A DNA stretch of 64,000 nucleotides from Rubrobacter aplysinae (GCF_001029505.1 NZ_LEKH01000006.1:1-64000); one strand, 5' to 3'. Counted from the first letter of the stretch, positions 16,218 to 23,026 are shown. Notes: generated from the sequence alone by a model not told the origin. Translations and numbers: made by a program.

Positions 16218-16592
16218 TTGGCACTCTTGCCAATTATCTTCAACCTGCTGTACGCAGCGACGTTCCCTGTGGACTTGACGCGCATGTACCTACTAGGACG
16301 CGGAGAGCTGCTGTTGCCCGCTGTTGGTTTGGCGGCTTCAACACTAGGGGACTTGGTGCTTACAGATCGGCGCTTCAGCCGCTTAAAGATAATCGCATCC
16401 CTAGCGTGCGTTGCCGTTATAGCCTGCGCTTCCTTCTACTTCGCCTCTGTATCAGGCCAGTACGAGATATCCGCAGAACCCAATACAGACGTGGTGGTCT
16501 GGATATCAATAGGCTTTTATGTATTGGCGGTAATCAGCAGTGGAAGCAGCCTGTACATATCGGAACAGGAGCGTAAAGATGACCAGTCTTGA
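16218..16592 (+). CDS. Membrane protein of the element, N-terminus uncertain
   Basis: The frame encodes four hydrophobic helices (LLALLPIIFNLLYAA, LLLPAVGLAASTLG, IIASLACVAVIACAS, VVWISIGFYVLAVIS) and ends SLYISEQERKDDQS. The first usable start, TTG 16218, has no ribosome site and cuts into helix 1. The frame is open and protein-like back to 16170 (FAVLARFGKWLGFSVL). A well-initiated ATG with GAGGGAAC lies at 16037 in a different frame, so a +1 shift between 16170 and about 16220 would join them. Either a frameshift mutation or recoding is possible. The stop overlaps the next gene by 14 bp. Confidence 0.6.
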   Translation: MALLPIIFNLLYAATFPVDLTRMYLLGRGELLLPAVGLAASTLGDLVLTDRRFSRLKIIASLACVAVIACASFYFASVSGQYEISAEPNTDVVVWISIGFYVLAVISSGSSLYISEQERKDDQS

Positions 16593-16980
16593 TCTCACTG
16601 TTTTCCTAATAGCTAGTGTTTGCGCGGGAGTCTCACTCGGGGCTGCTGTAGCTTCAAGGCGTCGCTATGTACGAGCAAAGAGCCAACTAGACGAATATAA
16701 GAGGCTGTCTGCCTTACGGCAATTGGAGTCTTGGCAAAAGCAGGGCATCTTAGTTATTCAAGGTGAAGCCCTGGAAACGGCTATCTATTGGGAGAAAGTT
16801 AATCCTGAGCCGCTAGAGCACCTAGTTCATGCCGTTCAAACTTTTGTAGAAAGAGAAGGTTTAGAACCTGGCACTCCGAACCCTCTAGTTCTCGCAGGAG
16901 CGGAGCAAGGGACAGCTAATAACAAACTAGACAAGGATGAAAAGCCAAGACAGATAGAGCTAAGAGCGGCATTTGGATAA
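16579..16980 (+). CDS. Single-helix membrane-anchored protein of the element
   Basis: ATG 16579 follows AGGAG at 7-nt spacing. The 133 residues begin with a transmembrane helix (LTVFLIASVCAGVSLGAAVA), then a basic RRRYVRAKS stop-transfer and a cytoplasmic domain with charged helices. No family was recognised. Translation is probably coupled to the upstream membrane protein, and the two may form a complex. The TAA stop lies exactly against the inverted repeat of the nested insertion sequence, so the natural C-terminus may have been lost. Confidence 0.65.
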   Translation: MTSLDLTVFLIASVCAGVSLGAAVASRRRYVRAKSQLDEYKRLSALRQLESWQKQGILVIQGEALETAIYWEKVNPEPLEHLVHAVQTFVEREGLEPGTPNPLVLAGAEQGTANNKLDKDEKPRQIELRAAFG

Positions 16981-17981
16981 TCTACTGGCGATTCTAAAGT
17001 TTAGAAAGCTGCCTCTATGCCGAGTTCGTGAGTCGCCAGTATCAGGACGCAGATGTTATGACAGAGGACCTTGGCTAGAACCTCGTTGACCTGAGCCGTA
17101 TCGCTCTTACCTTTTACCGAGGCTCCGAACTTGCGCTTTATCATGCTGAACGTGGATTCGACGTTGCTCCGGCGGTGGTAGTGATCCATGAAGCCTTCTC
17201 TGTTGAACATGAAGTAGTGGTACATCTTCGCCCACGTCGAATCGTCTTCGGGAACCACGGTATTTGACTTGAAGGGGATGAACGGCGTAGCTCCGAAGCC
17301 GTTCACGAGATCCATGTTCTGCTTGCCGAGGTAGGCTTTGTCTGCCGAGACTTCCCGAAGCTGGAAATTTTCGGCGGTCTGCTTTACCAGCGGCTTGAAG
17401 AAGTAGGAGTCGTGGTGTGTCCAGCCCGAAATATCCATCCCGGTAACTATGTTGGTCCGAACGCCGCAGATAAGGTGAGCCTTGAACCACTCCCGACCCT
17501 GATCCTTCTTTCCGTACTTCTTCTCGTGCCAGCGGGCAAAAGTGCTGGTGGAGAATCCCGAAGCGTCTACGGCGAAATCAGTCTCTACAGACTTCAAAGG
17601 CAAGCTACTCAGAGACACTAGTTCTTTCAGCACGTTAGTGAGGGCGGGATCTGCAAGATACCGATTTACAGAGTTGAAGTGGGCGGCTTTGTCAATTAAA
17701 CCGTCAGCGTAAGCCTCTTGCAGATCAGAGGTAAAACGCCTTGCCGAGAAACCGACATAAACCTTGTAGACGCTAGCAAACACCATATCCGCAAGCGGAA
17801 GTCGCGGTCTACCCTTAGTCTGCTCGGGCTGCTCAATGCCACTACAGAGATCGGCAAGTAGCTCTGTGAAACGCACCTTTTCCTCTACTTGAGCGGCGTT
17901 GTAGGCGGTCCAAGAGCGGGATTTGCTTCCCTCTATCATGCAGTAATTATACTTGACCGCTCAAGCATATACACCAGTAGA
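16981..17981. mobile_element. Nested insertion sequence with DDE transposase
   Basis: TCTACTGGCG at 16981 and its inverted counterpart TCTACTGGTG ending at 17981 bracket the transposase with about 20 and 40 bp to spare. Flanking GGAT and ATCC may extend the inverted repeats imperfectly. No target duplication is evident. Alternatively the transposase is the native one of the 4.6-kb element and the short repeat is chance. Confidence 0.5.
17001..17939 (-). CDS. DDE transposase (IS4/IS5-like fold)
   Basis: The 312-residue RNase-H-type transposase starts at ATG 17939. The catalytic triad is placeable as Asp in V-E-T-D-F-A-V-D-A-S-G-F, Asp in V-S-A-D-K-A-Y-L-G and Glu in Y-H-R-R-S-N-V-E-S-T-F-S-M-I-K-R-K-F-G. 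The N-terminal region (about 1-110) is the DNA-binding part. The frame is intact, so it may be active. It is oriented against the element's other left-hand genes. It might mobilise either the nested IS or the whole element; relatives of the IS903 group give 9-bp duplications like the one outside. Confidence 0.9.
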   Translation of the reverse strand: MIEGSKSRSWTAYNAAQVEEKVRFTELLADLCSGIEQPEQTKGRPRLPLADMVFASVYKVYVGFSARRFTSDLQEAYADGLIDKAAHFNSVNRYLADPALTNVLKELVSLSSLPLKSVETDFAVDASGFSTSTFARWHEKKYGKKDQGREWFKAHLICGVRTNIVTGMDISGWTHHDSYFFKPLVKQTAENFQLREVSADKAYLGKQNMDLVNGFGATPFIPFKSNTVVPEDDSTWAKMYHYFMFNREGFMDHYHRRSNVESTFSMIKRKFGASVKGKSDTAQVNEVLAKVLCHNICVLILATHELGIEAAF

Positions 17982-18043
17982 ATCCGGCTTTTGCAGGATA
18001 AATTCTGCTACAGAACTAGGGTATAATCCAGCTAGAGTAATAG

Positions 18044-18116
18044 TGGGGGCGACGGGAATCGAACCCGCATCACGCGAATTGGAGAGTCCGGCGTTTTGCC
18101 GTTAAACTACGCCCCC
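18044..18116 (-). tRNA. Glycine-tRNA-like gene with 8-nt anticodon loop
   Basis: The leftward 73-nt sequence folds into acceptor GGGGGCG/CGCCCCC with A73, D stem GTTT/AAAC, T arm GCGGG-TTCGATT-CCCGT and a 5-nt variable loop. This scaffold is that of tRNA-Gly. The anticodon stem is only four pairs (CGGA/TTCG) plus a C-C mismatch. The loop is CTCTCCAA (complement of 18079-18086), which equals a Gly(UCC) loop with one extra C. Eight-nucleotide loops are the hallmark of +1 frameshift-suppressor tRNAs. It lies inside the mobile element. Trp(CCA) or Glu(CTC) readings leave the stem unpaired. Confidence 0.7.
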
Positions 18117-18274
18117 ATTGTTACTCTCATCTCAAAAGGGGCTGTGTTGGCGACCTACATCTTGTTTCGGGTATCTGAAATTGGTATACTCGCACGTAAG
18201 CTCCTGGTTTTTGGGCAAATTTCCGGGGCTTTTATCAGGGGTCAGGGGTGTTAGAGCACTCCTGACCTCAGTTT

Positions 18275-18943
18275 TTAGAAATTCAGCGCATTGTTCTCCC
18301 CAACGTTCGGTCTTTCGTTGCTCGTTTTAATCGAAGTTTCTCCACCTGCCAGCTTAGGCAAAAATTCTGTATGCCCCGCCTCTGTTCTGCGGAACTTGTT
18401 CGGCTCGCCACCTCTGGCTTCCTCTACCAGTTCTAGCTTGCCTTGTTTGTGGAGTTCAGTTAGACGATTGGCAATAGCGGATCGGATGCTAGGCAACTTA
18501 GCTTCGGGATAGTCTCGCACGACTCGCTCTCTGACTACCGTCTGACTGATGATCTCCACGCTAGGGTCGGCAAGCGTGCTATCAACGTAACCCCATACAA
18601 CCTTCTGAGGCACGGTTTGCCCCTTCTTGGTTTCAGTGCGCTTTGCAGAGCCATTAGCTGCGGCCCTTGAGTCCTCTTGTGATATGCCGGATATTGCGTG
18701 TTCACTTGGAGAAACCGCGTTGATTTCTTCCGAGTCGCCAAACTTCTCTATCCACCACGCGCGGAATTTTTCAATCTTCTCGTCACGCCGTGCTGCCGCT
18801 TGCCTTACCTCCTCATCATATTCGGAGTGGATACCGCTTACGGCATACCTGAAGAACTCGGAATTTGGTTTGGCGTCCACAGTAGGGCCAATATACCCTC
18901 TACACGGGTTGGCGTCAATGTCGCTTTGTCGTTTTGGCGTCAA
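18275..18943 (-). CDS. Orphan element protein with a possible C-terminal winged helix
   Basis: The open frame encodes up to 222 residues. The N-terminal half is charged (YDEEVRQAAARRDEKIEKFRAWWIEKFGD). The C-terminal half contains L-P-S-I-R-S-A-I-A-N-R-L-T-E-L-H-K-Q-G-K-L-E-L followed by a beta-hairpin-like segment, which resembles a winged helix. No family was recognised. The start is uncertain: TTG 18943 lies inside a 14-bp direct repeat that may be an operator, and a later GTG (about codon 23) is possible. It may be a regulator of the element. Confidence 0.55.
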   Translation of the reverse strand: MTPKRQSDIDANPCRGYIGPTVDAKPNSEFFRYAVSGIHSEYDEEVRQAAARRDEKIEKFRAWWIEKFGDSEEINAVSPSEHAISGISQEDSRAAANGSAKRTETKKGQTVPQKVVWGYVDSTLADPSVEIISQTVVRERVVRDYPEAKLPSIRSAIANRLTELHKQGKLELVEEARGGEPNKFRRTEAGHTEFLPKLAGGETSIKTSNERPNVGENNALNF

Positions 18944-18947
18944 TGTC
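18909..18947. repeat. 14-bp direct repeat at the start of the orphan element gene
   Basis: TTGGCGTCAATGTC occurs at 18909-18922 and 18934-18947, 25 bp apart. It may be an operator for the adjacent gene or a short duplication. Confidence 0.6.
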
Positions 18948-19134
18948 AGCTTGTGATTTGGTGAGAGCGCACATGAAAAACAACCTAGATGCGCTTAATA
19001 AGCCGCGCTAAACCTCGTAGTCAAGCTAAATTGTCGTGCTTGCGCCGTACACTTTACGCCTTCTCCTATCGGCGCTAAAAGTGTGTCAAAGATATTGTCT
19101 TGCCGTGCTTAATCGCTCAGGCTAGAATTGTCGT
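18948..19134. other. Divergent upstream region inside the element
   Basis: The region holds no supported gene. It is AT-rich with repeated GCGCTAA- and CGTGCTTAATC-like words and would hold the divergent promoters of the orphan protein and the KGG peptide. Confidence 0.3.
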
Positions 19135-19296
19135 ATGACCGAAAAGAATAAAGCCGCTCAAGAACTCGGTAGACTCGGCGGCAAGAAGGGCGGCAAGGCC
19201 CGCGCCGAGAAGCTATCTCCTGAACGCCGAAAAGAGATCGCCCGTGAAGCTGCTAAGAAGAGATGGGCTAAAAAGCGAGAGGAAGAAGCTCCTTAA
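19135..19296 (+). CDS. KGG-motif small basic protein
   Basis: The 53-residue ORF (ATG 19135) reads MTEKNKAAQELGRLGGKKGGKARAEK... and ends in AAKKRWAKKREEEAP. The G-R-L-G-G-K-K-G-G-K-A-R-A block followed by L-S-P-E-R-R-K-E-I-A-R-x-A-A-x-x-R-W is a recurrent small-protein motif in bacteria (KGG, stress-induced acidophilic repeat-like), common on plasmids and islands. It is strongly basic and may bind nucleic acid. It is followed nine bases later by the membrane/GAF gene. Confidence 0.75.
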   Translation: MTEKNKAAQELGRLGGKKGGKARAEKLSPERRKEIAREAAKKRWAKKREEEAP

Positions 19297-19305
19297 CGGT
19301 CAGTA

Positions 19306-20019
19306 ATGCTAAAGTTCCTCTCTAAGTACAAGCTAGTATTCGCTATTGGAGCACTTACAGGGCTATCTCAATTAACGGGGCTGCTTCCCAATGTGCTGGG
19401 CTGACTAACGTATGCACTGTTGGTTTGCTCCGTGCTTCTAGCGGCGTACATAAAGTATACGGAGGTCGAGCCGGACCTCCGCTTTGAGGAGAAGAGGACG
19501 TTCTTTTTGGATAGCGTTTGCCTAAACGCTATGGAGCGACTCAGAGAGTTCGATGAGACTGCTCGCCTCAATATAATGGAAGTTGAAGGAATTGGCACTG
19601 AAATCTCTAAATCTTTGAACATCATCTATGATCTATTCGTTGAGCCGAGTCACCCGGACAAGATGATGCCCATGGGCTATACGCAGGGTGTTTGCGGTGA
19701 TGCTGTCCGGAAAGGAGACCTATGTTACGCAGAAATCTCGGACCCTGAGCGACCGACCTTTGGATTGGACGCCGAGCAGCTAAAGAAGACCGAACATGTC
19801 ACTTTCGTGATCAGTGTGCCGATAAGAAGAGCGGTGAAAGGCCCTGGTGGGAAGACGAATCTGACGGATGAAATAATCGGTGTGGTAAACATCGACAGCG
19901 GTAAGCCTAATCCTGAGAGCTTCTACAAGGACACGATCATTGAAGGCGAATCCCTGCTCCAAAGACAGTTTACAGCCCTGCGGGAGATTAGCGAGTATTG
20001 TTCTCGACTCTTGTGTTAA
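19306..20019 (+). CDS. Two-helix membrane protein with GAF-like domain, interrupted by in-frame TGA
   Basis: From ATG 19306 one frame runs to 20019 except for a TGA at 19402-19404. Before it is a helix (LVFAIGALTGLSQLTGLLP); after it, in the same frame, a second helix (TYALLVCSVLLAAYIKY) and a soluble domain with F-F-L-D-x-V, a long amphipathic helix, M-G-Y-T-Q-G-V-C-G-D-A-V and V-T-F-V-I-S-V-P-I-R...I-I-G-V-V-N-I-D-S, which has the strand pattern of a GAF sensor. The stop falls between the helices, where Trp would be natural. If translation starts at TTG 19420 instead, helix 2 is cut. Read it as a readthrough gene, a fresh pseudogene or a truncated active protein. Confidence 0.65.
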
Positions 20020-20157
20020 GGAGGCACTTGATGGAGGTGAGCCGCAGAGTATAATCATAATTTATAGTGGCGCGAGTAGCTCTGTACCTGTAGACTCCAA
20101 GACTACCTAGCGTGAGAGGAGTCAAGCGTGGGTTCGGGCAGGAGGTCGGTAGGTACG

Positions 20158-20304
20158 GTGAAAGAAAACCAGAACATCGTGGTAGTCAAGGGGGCCGCTC
20201 CAAAGAGTGGAACCGAACTTACCAGGGAAAGGATGTCGGAGAACCTACGTTCTCTAAACTCTAGCTGGACGAAAGAGAGCGATAAGGAGCGCACAGACTC
20301 GTAG
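20158..20304 (+). CDS. Small 48-residue protein at the right end of the element
   Basis: GTG 20158 follows GGAGGT (20141-20146). The peptide begins VKENQNIVVVKGAAPKSG and has a hydrophilic, Ser/Glu/Arg-rich tail ending SDKERTDS. An in-frame GTG at 20128 would add ten residues. No family was recognised. It is immediately followed by a strong terminator, which supports expression. Confidence 0.5.
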   Translation: MKENQNIVVVKGAAPKSGTELTRERMSENLRSLNSSWTKESDKERTDS

Positions 20305-20337
20305 ACAGCAACAAACTCGCAGACAGCAATTCATAGT

Positions 20338-20371
20338 GAAAAAAGGCTCTCGGTTAACCGAGAGCCTTTTT
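20338..20371. terminator. Bidirectional intrinsic terminator
   Basis: AAAAGGCTCTCGG-TTAA-CCGAGAGCCTTTTT is a perfect stem with A-tract and T-tract on either side, ending rightward transcription of the element cargo. Confidence 0.9.
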
Positions 20372-20447
20372 GTCGATTGCGTTTACTTTTGCAAGTGGCC
20401 TTTTAATCTACAAGGCCAGACCGATCATCACTCTACAAGCATCAGAC

Positions 20448-20477
20448 TTTTAGTTCAACTTTCCACTTTTTGGTTCA
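20448..20477. repeat. Right subterminal repeats of the element
   Basis: TTTTGGTTCA at 20468-20477 and TTTTAGTTCA at 20448-20457 are inverted copies of the left subterminal 10-mer. Confidence 0.7.
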
Positions 20478-20480
20478 GAA

Positions 20481-20500
20481 TGGCTTTTAGGTGCAAAGCC
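20481..20500 (-). repeat. Right terminal inverted repeat
   Basis: Read inward it begins GGCTTTGCACC and matches the left end at 18 of 20 positions. Confidence 0.85.
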
Positions 20501-20509
20501 TCAGACGGG
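20501..20509 (+). repeat. Target-site duplication, right copy
   Basis: TCAGACGGG is identical to the left copy and directly abuts the right inverted repeat. Confidence 0.85.
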
Positions 20510-20644
20510 CTTGAAGAGTCCCAATATATGTGTAAACTGCACATAGTCCTGTTTTCGTGATCCTTTCACGGCATCCGGGGCTCTCCCTCGGGCTCCGTGG
20601 GGAGTATAAATAAGAGGTTTTTCTGGAGGGGGAGCCTCTTGCGA

Positions 20645-20676
20645 GCCGGGCGCGCGGGGCGTGTCCGGCTCTTTTC
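20645..20676. terminator. Hairpin between the element and the methyltransferase gene
   Basis: GAGCCGG ... CCGGCTCTTTT forms a stem with a short T-tract on the + strand. An adjacent AAGAGG/CCTCTT stem lies just before it. Together they could insulate the leftward operon. Confidence 0.45.
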
Positions 20677-20691
20677 GTTCGTGCCGGGAGA

Positions 20692-21582
20692 CTAGACCGG
20701 TTTCGTGGCCGAGATGCCGTACATCAGCGGCACGCGCGGCGCATTCTCGGGTGGGACCATGCGGCGCCCGGGCAGCTCGCGCATGCCATGGAACTGGCGC
20801 TCGCCGTTTGCGTACGGGTACTCCTGGAGGGTTTGCAGGATCATGCCGGAGCCGGCCAGGGCGGTGACGACATCGCCGAGGCCCCAGCGGAAGAGATGGC
20901 ACGGCTCCGGGTTCTCGAAGTGCCGCACGCCCGGCTCGTGTCCTGCCGGGGTCAGGCCGCCGTCCGAGTCTCCGACGTAGTCTCCGACCCCTTCATCGGC
21001 TTCGAGAGGCTCGCCGCCGGAGTAGTAGTCGTTGGCCAGCCGCCAGTCGGCGTCGAGCATCATCGCCGCCGGGTGGAAGTCCACCAGCGCGAAGCGTCCA
21101 CCGGGGGCGAGCCTGCGGTGGAGGCCCGCAGCCCAGCGATCGAGGCCGGAGAGCCAGCATATGACGCCGTATGAGGCGTAGACGAGGTCGAAGTCCGGCT
21201 CTCCCGTTCGTTCGAGCCAGTCGTAGAGGTCCGAGCGCACGAAGTCGGCCAGTATGCCGGTCTCCTCGGAGAGGCGTCTCGCACTCTGCACGGCCTGTTC
21301 GCTGATGTCCACCCCGGTTGTCTCAGCCCCGAGCCGGGCCAGGCTCAGGGTGTCGCCGCCGGTGTTGCACATGAGGTGGGCCAGGCGCTTTCCGGCCACG
21401 CTTTCGGCCCCGCCGAGCAGGCTCAGGTCCTCCGGGAACAGGGTGGATCCTCCCCGCCGCAGGAATCCCGCGAGGTCTCCGCGATGGCTCTCGTGCGCCG
21501 GGACCACCGCCTCCCAGGAGCGGCGGTTCTGCTCCCGAAGCTCCCGGAGCTCCCGGAGCCTCCGGCCGTCGTCCGCGCTCAA
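20692..21582 (-). CDS. Class I SAM-dependent methyltransferase (last gene of a pterin-type operon)
   Basis: The 296-residue protein has SAM motif I in L-M-C-N-T-G-G-D-T-L-S-L-A-R-L-G, motif II V-D-I-S-E, the post-I acidic region Y-D-W-L-E-R and a downstream D-L-V-Y-A-S-Y-G-V-I-C-W strand. The N-terminus (LRELRELREQNRRSWEAVVPAHE) resembles small-molecule methyltransferases. It overlaps the glycosyltransferase by 4 bp and closes the six-gene operon. The substrate is unknown; context suggests methylation of a pterin or its sugar. Confidence 0.85.
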   Translation of the reverse strand: MSADDGRRLRELRELREQNRRSWEAVVPAHESHRGDLAGFLRRGGSTLFPEDLSLLGGAESVAGKRLAHLMCNTGGDTLSLARLGAETTGVDISEQAVQSARRLSEETGILADFVRSDLYDWLERTGEPDFDLVYASYGVICWLSGLDRWAAGLHRRLAPGGRFALVDFHPAAMMLDADWRLANDYYSGGEPLEADEGVGDYVGDSDGGLTPAGHEPGVRHFENPEPCHLFRWGLGDVVTALAGSGMILQTLQEYPYANGERQFHGMRELPGRRMVPPENAPRVPLMYGISATKPV

Positions 21583-22646
21583 CTCCGCGGCCTCTCCGCC
21601 ACGGCGGCCTCCAGGGCGGCCAGGAAGCCGTCTACCGTATCATCCCATGCGGGTAGCTCCGCGGACCGGCGATGGGCATTCTCCGAGAGTCTCCGGCGCA
21701 GGGATGGGGTCGTGATCAGGTCCAGAAGCCTTTCCGCGAGCCCGGCCTCGTCTCCGGGCTCGACGAGCAGGGCGGCGTCGCCGACCACCTCGGGCACGGG
21801 CCCGGCGGCCGGGGCGATCACGGGCAGGCCGTACGAGAGCGCCTCCGCGTAGACCATGCCGTAGCCCTCGTAGAGCGAGGGCAGCGCAAAGACCGAGGCC
21901 CCGGAGTAGGCACGGCGCAGCTCATCCTCCCCGACCGGACCGCGCACGACTATGTCCTCCGAGCCGGATACGGCCTCGCGCACCCGGGCGGCGTACGCTG
22001 GGTCGGCGGCGGTCTCGCCTACGAGCTCGAGGATCGCCCCGTGACCGGGGGGCAGCGAGCGCCAGGCCCGCACGAGGCCGAGTACGTTCTTGCGTGGGAT
22101 CCACTGCGCCACACATAGGACGCGCAGCACCCGCAGCGGAGACTCTCCGGGTCCATCGGCCCCATCCGGCGCGGCATCGCCGGTGGGCCGCTCAAGGCCG
22201 GGCGGGACGACGTGGATGCGCTCCGGGGAAACGTGACGCTCCCGGAGTATCGAGAGGCCGTGGCGGCTGACGCAGACCACGCGGTCGGCGCGCAACAGCG
22301 GCTCCTCCAGGGGACGCTCCGCCTCCCCGGAGCCCGCGACGCCAGCGGAGCTCGGTAGCTCGTGTACCATAGCCACCACGGGCGTTGTCTCGCGCCAGCG
22401 ATCCAGGTGGGCGGCGCACACGACGCGGGCGAGGGCGTCGACCGAGATCACGTCGAACTCTTGCGGCGCGAGCCGTTCTCCGAGGGAGTGAGAGGCGGCA
22501 CGCTGCTCCCCCACCCCCTCGGCGGAGGCCACGATCTCCTCCACCTCGACGCCGCGCCCGCGCAGCCCGGATAGCAGCCGGGCGTTGTAGCGGTGGCCGC
22601 CGGCCTTGCGGGTGGTGTCGCCGACGGTAACGAAGGCGAGGCGCAT
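21579..22646 (-). CDS. GT4-family glycosyltransferase
   Basis: The 355-residue GT-B enzyme has the N-terminal G-D-T-T-R-K-A-G-G-H-R-Y-N motif, V-V-P-P-G-L-E, the nucleotide-sugar strand V-L-C-V-A-Q-W-I-P-R-K-N and the E-x7-E motif (P-S-L-Y-E-G-Y-G-M-V-Y-A-E-A-L). No membrane segment, so it acts in the cytosol. It sits 5 bp after the PTPS-like gene. Pterin glycosyltransferases occur in cyanobacteria and green sulfur bacteria, so a glycosylated pterin is the context-based guess. Confidence 0.88.
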   Translation of the reverse strand: MRLAFVTVGDTTRKAGGHRYNARLLSGLRGRGVEVEEIVASAEGVGEQRAASHSLGERLAPQEFDVISVDALARVVCAAHLDRWRETTPVVAMVHELPSSAGVAGSGEAERPLEEPLLRADRVVCVSRHGLSILRERHVSPERIHVVPPGLERPTGDAAPDGADGPGESPLRVLRVLCVAQWIPRKNVLGLVRAWRSLPPGHGAILELVGETAADPAYAARVREAVSGSEDIVVRGPVGEDELRRAYSGASVFALPSLYEGYGMVYAEALSYGLPVIAPAAGPVPEVVGDAALLVEPGDEAGLAERLLDLITTPSLRRRLSENAHRRSAELPAWDDTVDGFLAALEAAVAERPRS

Positions 22647-22651
22647 GTGAG

Positions 22652-23026
22652 CTAGATCTCATCCTCGCGGGCGGCGTACACCTGCCCGGACTCCCAGACG
22701 CGGACGATAAGCGACGAGAGGCCGTTCCCGGAAAGGTCCGGCGTGAGCCGCTCCCAGCAGTAGTCCGCGACCCTCTCGGCGGTGGTGTTCCCCTCCGAGA
22801 GACCTTCGACCTCGTCCAGGTCGCGCATGTGCAGCCCGGAGGCCAGCCCTTCCACCGCCTCGCGCAACAGGCCGACGTCGTAGAGGGTGCCGTCGGCGGC
22901 GAGACGTTCGCCCTGCACGAGGGCCTCCAGCCGGTAGGTGTGACCGTGCAGCCGCGAGGCCGGGCCGAAGTCTCCCCGCAGCCGGTGCGCCGCCTCGAAC
23001 TGCGAGGCCACGTAGATCTCGTACAT
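22652..23026 (-). CDS. 6-pyruvoyltetrahydropterin synthase / QueD-like protein lacking the usual Cys
   Basis: The 124 residues match the T-fold PTPS/QueD family. Zinc ligands are His14 (F-E-A-A-H-R), His27 and His29 (R-L-H-G-H-T-Y), with a C-terminal catalytic-type E near V-R-V-W-E. In QueD the motif is C-x3-H-G-H; here the Cys position is Ala23, so the ordinary queuosine-precursor or PTPS reaction is doubtful. Length is normal. It lies between the MazG-like and glycosyltransferase genes with tiny gaps. Confidence 0.85.
   Translation of the reverse strand: MYEIYVASQFEAAHRLRGDFGPASRLHGHTYRLEALVQGERLAADGTLYDVGLLREAVEGLASGLHMRDLDEVEGLSEGNTTAERVADYCWERLTPDLSGNGLSSLIVRVWESGQVYAAREDEI

Larger units (their letters stand above)
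15912..20500. mobile_element. 4.6-kb passenger-carrying transposable element with 9-bp target duplication
   Basis: The ends are inverted repeats. Left is GGCTTTGCACCAAAAGGCCA at 15912-15931; the right end at 20481-20500, read inward, is GGCTTTGCACCTAAAAGCCA, which matches at 18 of 20 positions. Immediately outside, TCAGACGGG is present in direct orientation on both sides (15903-15911 and 20501-20509), a 9-bp target-site duplication. Inside each end are several TGAACCAAAA-type repeats. The interior is less G+C-rich than the flanks. Cargo: two membrane-protein ORFs, a DDE transposase with its own short inverted repeats, a tRNA-like gene, an orphan protein, a KGG peptide, a GAF-like membrane protein and a small C-terminal ORF. 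Confidence 0.88.

Noticed and set aside
16037-16576. 179-residue ORF in the other frame over the element membrane protein
   Set aside because: After about codon 45 it is Arg/Cys-rich with no hydrophobic or domain pattern, whereas the overlapping frame gives four clear helices. Only its start region may be real.
18044-18116. tRNA-Trp(CCA) or tRNA-Glu(CTC)
   Set aside because: Placing CCA or CTC as the anticodon leaves the anticodon stem with two or more mismatches; only the 8-nt loop reading keeps four pairs.
20501-20691. CRISPR array or second mobile element next to the right end
   Set aside because: Only simple hairpins are present; there are no regularly spaced repeats, and no CRISPR was seen anywhere in the window.
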